This document shows positions 56,557 through 64,000 of a DNA stretch of 64,000 bases, in pieces. Below the pieces are notes generated by a model. The model did not search any database. It was not told the DNA's origin and saw only the letters and a program-made list of their open reading frames with translations. Source of the DNA: Patiria miniata (lineage: Eukaryota; Echinodermata; Asteroidea; Valvatida; Asterinidae); NCBI RefSeq assembly GCF_015706575.1, contig NW_024037060.1:2191983-2255982 (forward strand). The letters run 5' to 3'. Every line of letters starts with the position of its first letter. Positions within the stretch are counted from its first letter, which is position 1. The position numbers and the translations under genes are program-made.

Positions 56557-58292
56557 AAAGCCAAAGAGGCAAACTCAACTTATAATGTAATTCTCATATT
56601 TGTTTTTGAATCAGCATTTAGTCTGGCAAGGTTAAATGATTATTCTTTTTTGTGAATGATTCCAACGTTACCTCTCTCTGTATTCCTGCATATCAACTTT
56701 GCCAGCTTTGCGAAAGCTCGGCAAAATGCTTACATGTACCGTACCTTTCACATACATGTATGTATATTAGCATAAATATATCTTCATATCTTCTTACAAT
56801 TATATAATAATGTTACATGGTAGATGCACATAAGCAATAACAGAAAAGATAAAAAGGGTAAATTGATTGATTGTACATTAGTGATGTTTTTTATTCTTTA
56901 AAAAAAGCATTTGTTTTGTGGATCGCATTGGAGTGATTTAAGTTTGAGTTTGTGCCTTTTGAATTATTTTATTATAGTATTGTTCATCTTAAATATTGCA
57001 AGTTGCTGGTCCTGATACCAAAATGATTGATTTTATCCATTGCTGTGTTAGAACAAAGTATGTTATTTGTATATGTACATTGCTATGTTTAGACTTGCAT
57101 TTGTTATACAGGTTACAATGAATATAACTTCCATTTCAATGAATGGGCCATTCCCCTATCAAGTACGTTGCATGGTGCATGCCATATTAATACTATAAGG
57201 GTTGCATGATATTTTGGGGGGATGGGTAACAAGTTGAAAAAATATGCAAAGCATAGTTATTGATTGTTCTTTTTTACCGAAGCCTAAAAAAATATGCGGT
57301 TCATTGCTTCATACTTTGCGGGCGATTCCATTTTTTATATTACATGAGATTGTATAATTTGTCAGTTTTTAATGGTCTAACCATAAAAAGGAGATTGGGA
57401 ACCTTTTGGGTGGGTTTTTTGGGGGTATTTTTCATCTTATTTTTTCCTGTCTTTCATTTGGGGTATATTTGTGCTGTTTTTGTGATGAGGGAATTCAAAA
57501 GTTTCAATATGGTATCTCTATAGTCTTGAGTAAATTCCATGTGATGAAATTATGTGCTGTAAGTTCTGGGAATTTTTAGGTTTTGTTTTAAATATTTTTG
57601 GGTAAGATTATATACTTACGTAAAAAAAACAACACCACATTTAAATAATAGTAATGCTTATATATCTGCATTGTACTTAGGAAAATGTGTAAAGAATTGA
57701 AAGTTCGCTTTTTACCGAATGGCAAAATACAAATGTTCAATTTATATATGTAGAAACAAAACAAAAATGTAGTGTACATACGTATTAAAAAAATGTATAC
57801 AAATAGACTTAAATGTTTTCAGCAAATCTATTAAAAAAAATATTGATTGATTGCGGTTGCCTGTGAAAAGTAGACCTTTAATTTTTATATTTTTTTGAAA
57901 AACTTGAATTTTGCCCAACCTGTATCTCCAACATCGATTTTAAGAAAACTGGCAATTTACGTTTTTGCTGTGGCTGTTTCATGTCTTCAATTGCTAATCT
58001 ATCAGTGTGAACACAGAACAGTTGTTGATCCGAGATAAAGAAAACTGTACACAAAATATCTTCGCAATTTTGTTTTAAGTAGTGTGACAAATCAGTTGCA
58101 TGTAGTAGTGTATGTTGCATGACAAATATGATACATTGTGAATCCAGGTTGATTGCTGTTGCCACACAAAGAGATAATTTTCGGTTCTACAAAGAAAAAT
58201 GATAAAGGTAGAATATTGAGCCCAGTGACCTGATGAATAACACAATAGCACATTTCATTTGTTTTGCTGTACTAAACTACATTACGGTTTCT

Positions 58293-58303
58293 AATAAAAT
58301 AAA
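58293..58303 (+). terminator. Candidate ADAM10 polyadenylation signal
   Basis: Two overlapping AATAAA hexamers followed within 60 bases by a TG/TCTG-rich stretch (TTTCTGTCTGTCTGTC). Confidence 0.4.
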
Positions 58304-58915
58304 ATGAAAAAATTAACTGTTTTGGTCGTTCGTTCTTTCTGTCTGTCTGTCCCTGGAAAATTGACCACAACTATTTGACTAATTGACCAAATGCCGTGCC
58401 GTGGTCATAAAATGCACTCTTGAAGACGGTTTTCAGAACACCGATTTTGTTTTGATCGATGCATGTTTATTTTGCATTCAAAAATTGTTTGTAACAATTC
58501 GGAAGGATGTTTATGAAAAAGTTTGTAAATGGAGGCAAAATGTGCATTAATGGTAATTATGTAAGTCACAAATCGCTATAAATCTAGGCATATGTATACA
58601 TCTGAAGTATGGTGTTTCATATGTGCCATCGGCGTCGCATTTCGGGTGTTGCATTTGTAAGGTCTGGCAGGGATAATTTTGATTGATTCATAAAGACTTT
58701 AATGCAAGACGGCCAAAGCTTATTGTGCACTCCCACTTGTTTAAATAAAGCGTGAAAAGTCATTGCTACTAGTGACTGAATTTGACCGACTTGTGATTGA
58801 CTTATTACAGCTTTGTTAACTGATAAAAACATTTGTGAGATTCAGCCATAACCTTAAGAAAGATCAGCAAAATAATTTCTGACATCTTTTCCTTGTACCT
58901 TGGTTTGGCAAAGCC

Positions 58916-58921
58916 TTTATT
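58916..58921 (-). terminator. Candidate polyadenylation signal of the ADAM10-like gene
   Basis: AATAAA on the minus strand. If used, the 3' UTR would be over 4 kb and include the 84-bp array. Alternatives exist in this AT-rich stretch. Confidence 0.25.
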
Positions 58922-61131
58922 ATCAAAATAGTTCATGAGAAAGCAAATATATACACATATCACCTTGTATTATAATGCCTACAAGAAGTAAAAATGAAGT
59001 AGAACAGCAAGCATTAAACTAAAAATAAAAGGCTTAATATACTCCTGACAAATGTTGGAAAGTTTCCGGTAGTTTTTGTAAACAGAAACTAAGTCAATGG
59101 CTTGTAAAAGACTTCTGCAATGTGAAATTTGAATAATTCAAATCCTGAGAAATTTAAATGTTAGAGTTCTGAATAATTTTATAGCCCATAGCCCCTGTAC
59201 TACACTCTATTACATTGTGTTCATTCACTGATGTATTAAAAAAAAACATACATTGTTCAGGTGGCCAATGGAACACACATTAGTGGATTATATCAGAAAT
59301 GGCACAAAGTGCCCTCCTTTAAAAACACCTAGGAACATGTTCATTATCCAGAAACAAACCTATAAGAAGAAAGCTTGCTAGAAGTGACGATAGGGATCTC
59401 CCAAATACCCTGTGAAATTATTCCGTCTGAAATGGTTATCTCTCGAAAGTAAAAATTCATAGAAAGCGACGAAACCCAAATCACAAATCCAAAAACAAAA
59501 TTGCGAAAAAGTTTCTGTATTTTCTCAAAAAGTAAAACAGCCCCTGAGCTAAAACTAGGTTACTTTTTATGCACCCTACTAGAGATTTTCAGCAATTTTG
59601 GTCACTTAAAACAAAAACAACACACCACAAAGAGCAAATGTACTCAGTACTTTTAACAGAAATATTTACAAATTCCACCGGAGTGCAAACTTACCAAGCA
59701 GATTAACATCACTGCCAGCAACTTACAAGAGACAAACAACATAATTTTAGACTTAAAGAACTTGTCAATCAAAATAGATGAATACAACCATGAAAGTGTT
59801 TCATATGCTACTAGGATATAAAAAAGTGAAAGCACAGTTGGTCGATAAAATCGTAAGTAGCTCAATATTTATAAAAGCCTCAATATATATATTTTTTTAA
59901 ATGAACATATCCAAGTATAATAACTATATAGCTTTAAGTACCTTCTGAAAAAGCATGTTTACAATACATCAGATCATCAGATTCTTCATATTAACTAGTA
60001 CTTCGTTTTTATCTTACCCTGTTGCATTTTTTTCAAAATTAAAATTCCATTCAAAACATATTTGTGACCCTCCAGCAGACAACCAGTCGGAAGAATTTTG
60101 AGATACAGCCTGCAATACATTGAACACGCAAAAATTATCAAAATCAGATTTCGGCATTACAAGCTAGAAAACTTATTCATGTTCCACTTTCAACAAAGTT
60201 AATTTTTTAATTTAGTTCAATGGGGAAACTTTGACAAACAATGTATATTTTTTTTTATTTAGAAAAAAATACTTTTAAAATTGTCAGGGTTGAAGTATGT
60301 AAGCAAAATGCACCGCTAGTCTAAGGACGCTTTTCATAACTTATTTCACATTTCACAGACCACATGTAAATCTACGTTTCGATTTATTAGGTGCATTTTT
60401 TTTTAATAAACAAAAGGAAACAATAGCATTTCGATGGTTCCAAAATGTTCAATTAATAGTCATAATCAAACCCATTTTTGAAATTGGAGTATATAAAAAT
60501 ATTACATATTCTGTTGATGGCATGTGACTCTTTTTGAATTATACAGCCACACGTTACTGTATAACTACATTGACAAAACCTGTGAACACCGTACATACAC
60601 ACATTTTAAAATAAACAAATTCTACGTAAGTGTTCTTAAAATTGCTTTCAACTTCAGCTCTAGCCCAAAAACCTCGAAAATTCTTACAAATGAATACACA
60701 ATTATTTCTTTAAAAAAGCCTTAAAATCCCATATTTACCAAGTAAAAAATCTGTATATATGAACTAGATGTTTACAAGAAGAAAGAACCCTGAAGTAACA
60801 TATTGCATATTCTTAAAGAAAAATTTCAATAATATTAATTGCTTCGTATACACCTTCTAAAAAATCCAATATAGAAAAACTTCAATAGGCACTACGCATG
60901 TGAAAGACTGAAGGGTACATGTACATGTACATTCTGAAGGCATTTCAGTTAAACTAGTTGTATCAAATGATTACAGCAGCTAGAAGAATACAAAAAAAGG
61001 GAATCCAACTCCTCACCCGATCATAACATTTGAATTTAAAGATAACAAAACTTGGAATAATACATGTACATGACTGGTACTGTTCATTTCATGAGTCATA
61101 TATATTTTTACCACTATGTACTGTTCATTTA

Positions 61132-61286
61132 AAGGCTGGTTCAAACTTCAGACAAATGGGAAGGAAATTTGGCATCAAGAAATGTTTGCAGGCAATTTTT
61201 TCCGAGTTGAATGTTACAACTTTTACTAATTTGCAGCACGAGTGTCTGCTCACTCTGCTGTGATGTCACACTTTCATGTTCACTCA
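61132..61286. repeat. Diverged copy of the GCCCGGTTCATACT MITE
   Basis: AAGGCTGGTTCAAACTT at the left and CAAGTATGAGCTGAC at the right, with CCGAGTTGAATG and TAATTTGCAGCACGA inside as at 20033-20185. Confidence 0.6.
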
Positions 61287-61520
61287 AGTATGAGCTGACG
61301 GAACACTGTCTTCGCCTCTTTCCTAACTTAACGGAAACAATAGATGAATGTCAAGTTAGCATCCAAAACGAGGCCCTTGCATTGTCCAACATTGGATAAT
61401 TGCTTCTTTTTAATTCATTACATGAAAAGGGCGTCGATGAAAATTTGTCCAAATCGTCTATGTGTATTAAGATGATCCAGAACTGAACCTATTAAAAAAT
61501 TCAATACATCTGAAAGCCCT

Positions 61521-63183
61521 CTGATGTCAGAGCGGTGAGCAATAAGTTATGCACATGTGCGCAGTAGGCGGGGCCAAATGGATCAGTCTATTGTTACATC
61601 AAAGGGAGTGTCAGCACAGTGAGCAATAAGTAATGTGCATGCGCGCAATGGGCGGGGCCAAATGGATCAGTCTATTGTTACATCAAAGGGAGTGTCAGCT
61701 CAGTGACCAATAAGTAATGTACATGTGCGCAGTGGGCGGGGCCAAATGGATCAGTCTATTGTTACATCAAAGGGAGTGTCAGCACAGTGAGCAATAGGTA
61801 ATGTACATGTGCGCAATGGGCGGGGCCAAATGGATCAGTCTATTGTTACATCAAAGGGAGTGTCAGCACAGTGAGCAATAGGTAATGTACATGTGCGCAG
61901 TGGGCGGGGCCAAATGGATCAGTCTATTGTTACATCAAAGGGAGTGTCAGCACAGTGAGCAATAAGTAATGTACATGTGCGCAGTGGGCGGGGCCAAATG
62001 GATCAGTCTATTGTTACATCAAAGGGAGTGTCAGCACAGTGAGCAATAGGTAATGTGCAAGCGCGCAGTGGGCGGGGCCAAATGGATCAGTCTATTCTTA
62101 CATCAAATGGAGTGTCAGCACAGTGAGCAATAGGTAATGTACATGTGCGCAGTGGGCGGGGCCAAATGGATCAGTCTATTGTTACATCAAAGGGAGTGTC
62201 AGCACAGTGAGCAATAAGTAATGTACATGTGCGCAGTGGGCGGGGCCAAATGGATCAGTCTATTGTTACATCAAAGGGAGTGTCAGCACAGTGAGCAATA
62301 GGTAATGTGCAAGCGCGCAGTGGGCGGGGCCAAATGGATCAGTCTATTCTTACATCAAAGGGAGTGTCAGCACAGTGAGCAATAGGTAATGTGCAAGCGC
62401 GCAGTGGGCGGGGCCAAATGGATCAGTCTATTCTTACATCAAATGGAGTGTCAGCACAGTGAGCAATAGGTAATGTACATGTGCGCAGTGGGCGGGGCCA
62501 AATGGATCAGTCTATTGTTACATCAAAGGGAGTGTCAGCACAGTGAGCAATAAGTAATGTACATGTGCGCAGTGGGCGGGGCCAAATGGATCAGTCTATT
62601 GTTACATCAAAGGGAGTGTCAGCACAGTGAGCAATAGGTAATGTGCAAGCGCGCAGTGGGCGGGGCCAAATGGATCAGTCTATTCTTACATCAAATGGAG
62701 TGTCAGCACAGTGAGCAATAAGTAATGTGCAAGCGCGCAGTGGGCGGGGCCAAATGGATCAGTCTATTCTTACATCAAATGGAGTGTCAGCACAGTGAGC
62801 AATAAGTAATGTACATGTGCGCAGTGGGCGGGGCCAAATGGATCAGTCTATTCTTACATCAAATGGAGTGTCAGCACAGTGAGCAATAAGTAATGTACAT
62901 GTGCGCAGTGGGCGGGGCCAAATGGATCAGTCTATTGTTACATCAAAGGGAGTGTCAGCACAGTGAGCAATAGGTAATGTACATGTGCGCAGTGGGCGGG
63001 GCCAAATGGATCAGTCTATTGTTACAGCGAATGGAGTGTCAGCACAGTGAGCAATAAGTAATGTACATGTGCGCAGTGGGCGGGGCCAAATGGATCAGTC
63101 TATTGTTGCATCAAATGGAGTGTCAGCACAGTGAGCAATAGGTAATGTGCATGTGCGCAGTGGGCGGGGCCTAATGGATCATC
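61521..63183. repeat. 84-bp tandem repeat, 20 copies
   Basis: GGCGGGGCC recurs every 84 bp from 61567 to 63163. Each unit holds GAGCAATARGTAATG, a TGCGCA/GCGCGCA box, GGGCGGGGCCAAATGG and GGAGTGTCAGCACAGTGA. All six frames have stops within one unit, so it is not coding. It ends immediately before the stop codon of the minus-strand ADAM10-like exon, so it should be transcribed as its 3' UTR. Confidence 0.95.
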
Positions 63184-63441
63184 TTAGAACCTTGTAGCCC
63201 TGCTCTCGGCGTTATCAGGATGCTGGTCAAAGGAGGGTTGGTTGGGCTGGTCGCCGTAGTAACGGCTGCCGCGGTTACGCTTCTTCTGGAGTCTGACGTT
63301 GACACTGGACCGGCGGCTCATCTCCTCCCTCTCCTTGTGCCAGGGGTTGGTGGTCGGGATGAGGCGCTCGCAGATGAAAACCACAAGGAACATGACGATG
63401 ATCATGATGACAATGACGATGACAATCACCCACCAGTTAGT
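63184..63441 (-). CDS. ADAM10-like protein, last exon (transmembrane and tail), partial gene
   Basis: 85 residues starting TNWWVIVIVIVIMIIVMFLV, then ICERLIPTTNPWHKER and a basic tail ending ESRATRF, TAA. It aligns with the last exon of the neighbouring ADAM10: same phase-0 acceptor, NWW at the membrane edge, a Cys after the membrane and a TP-(S/T)-(S/T)-NP motif. The tail differs and is longer, with a DQPNQPSFDQHPD stretch. The rest of the gene lies beyond the window. An ADAM10 paralogue is the best call; another type I membrane protein cannot be excluded from one exon. Confidence 0.7.
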   Translation of the reverse strand, partial: TNWWVIVIVIVIMIIVMFLVVFICERLIPTTNPWHKEREEMSRRSSVNVRLQKKRNRGSRYYGDQPNQPSFDQHPDNAESRATRF

Positions 63442-64000
63442 CTGTATGTGGGGGGGGGAGGATAAACGCAGAAAATTCAGAGTAATTTTTTGGAAGGCAT
63501 TTTAATTAATTTGTGACTTTGATTCATAAATCAACAAGAAAAGACGTTGAGAAAACCTGGAGCACTTTCAACAAACCGACTGACTGATTCAGTGAATGAC
63601 TGTCACTGGTCACTAAGCCTGGTTGTTGACTGGTGAAATGAATTACCCCGTAATGGGCTAAATCTGTCCCATTCACATGAAGTCCCTCTGCGAGAGACGA
63701 TTATTGTCTGGCAGCTAATAAGGAGTAAAATATGTGCTTGGCCGGTTTTCAACAAGTACATTTAACTGCCTCAGGGGGCTGGACACAACTAATGGCCTAA
63801 GCCGGAGGTTGAGGGATGTTATCGGCATCCAAGCCCCAAATTGTTTTCTCCCAAACGACATCCACATATGGGTTTACGCTATGGCGTTTTGGACAAAATG
63901 TGGGGAAAATAATAATACTATATCTGCGTACGTATCACAAAAGTATCGTAGAGGGCGCCAGACAACCATGTATGTGGATGTCGTTTGGGAAAAGAAAATT
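63442..64000 (-). other. Intron of the ADAM10-like gene
   Basis: No exon was found up to the window edge. The acceptor ACATACAG borders the last exon and is preceded by a C run on the gene strand. A small hairpin element lies at 63844-63996. Confidence 0.5.
63844..63996. mobile_element. Short MITE/hairpin
   Basis: CCCAAACGACATCCACATA on the left is inverted as TATGTGGATGTCGTTTGGG on the right, 63850-63868 and 63971-63989; outer TTTTC/GAAAA also pair. About 150 bp in total. Confidence 0.8.

Larger units (their letters stand above)
53901..58310 (+). other. Probable ADAM10 3' UTR and flank
   Basis: AT-rich with no supported ORF. The doublet of AATAAA at 58293-58303 with a T/GT-rich stretch after it is the best late polyadenylation site, but earlier hexamers exist (for example near 55265). 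The UTR would carry the MITE at 53998-54359. Confidence 0.45.
58311..61520. other. AT-rich gene-free region
   Basis: No coding sequence was recognised on either strand. It contains a copy of the dispersed repeat at 59190-59270 and a GCCCGGTTCATACT-type MITE at 61132-61286. It is likely the 3' UTR and flank of the minus-strand gene. Confidence 0.5.

Noticed and set aside
61521..63183. 84-bp array as a CRISPR array or a repeat-protein gene
   Set aside because: Units are adjacent with no unique spacers, in an animal genome, and every frame has a stop in each unit.
63184..63441. Last exon of ADAM17 or an unrelated membrane protein
   Set aside because: The NWW start, phase, post-membrane Cys and TP-x-x-NP motif fit ADAM10 much better than the long tail of ADAM17; still only one exon is visible.

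Overview
The window is invertebrate animal DNA: AT-rich, with long introns, GT-AG splice sites, no operon structure, abundant foldback/MITE-like elements, tRNA-derived SINE fragments and many C or A homopolymers. A deuterostome such as an echinoderm fits the gene content and repeat style, but that is an inference; no species can be read from the sequence. I joined exons by hand using splice sites, phase and family similarity, and all three complete genes give uninterrupted frames.

Layout. (1) 1-2840 is an imperfect tandem repeat array that carries a decayed copy of a Kazal exon. (2) 3985-6105, + strand: a three-exon gene for an 85-residue secreted Kazal serine-protease inhibitor with Arg at P1. 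(3) 9682-33612, - strand: a 23-exon PDIA5-type protein disulfide isomerase of 761 residues with signal peptide, an N-terminal CxxC-less thioredoxin-like region, five CGHC thioredoxin domains and a C-terminal KEEL. (4) 35316-53900, + strand: a complete 14-exon ADAM10 gene (757 residues), head-to-head with PDIA5 across 1.7 kb. (5) 53901-61520 is gene-free and AT-rich, probably the facing 3' UTRs of ADAM10 and the next gene. (6) 61521-63183 holds 20 copies of an 84-bp tandem repeat ending at a stop codon. (7) 63184-63441, - strand: the last coding exon (transmembrane segment and tail) of an ADAM10-like paralogue that continues beyond the window, tail-to-tail with ADAM10.

The most notable points: the PDIA5 catalytic pair D2-D3 appears duplicated as D4-D5, with a 13-nt microexon in D4 whose length plus that of its neighbour (82+13) equals the single 95-nt exon of D2; ADAM10 contains a near-consensus U12-type AT-AC intron; the tandem array abuts a stop codon and has higher-order structure; and at least ten foldback/MITE families occupy introns and intergenic DNA, several flanked by TTAA. 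PDIA5 is an ER-lumen disulfide enzyme and ADAM10 a cysteine-rich surface sheddase that matures through the ER, but I see no direct evidence that they are co-regulated. I found no CRISPR, operon, viral gene or defence locus.
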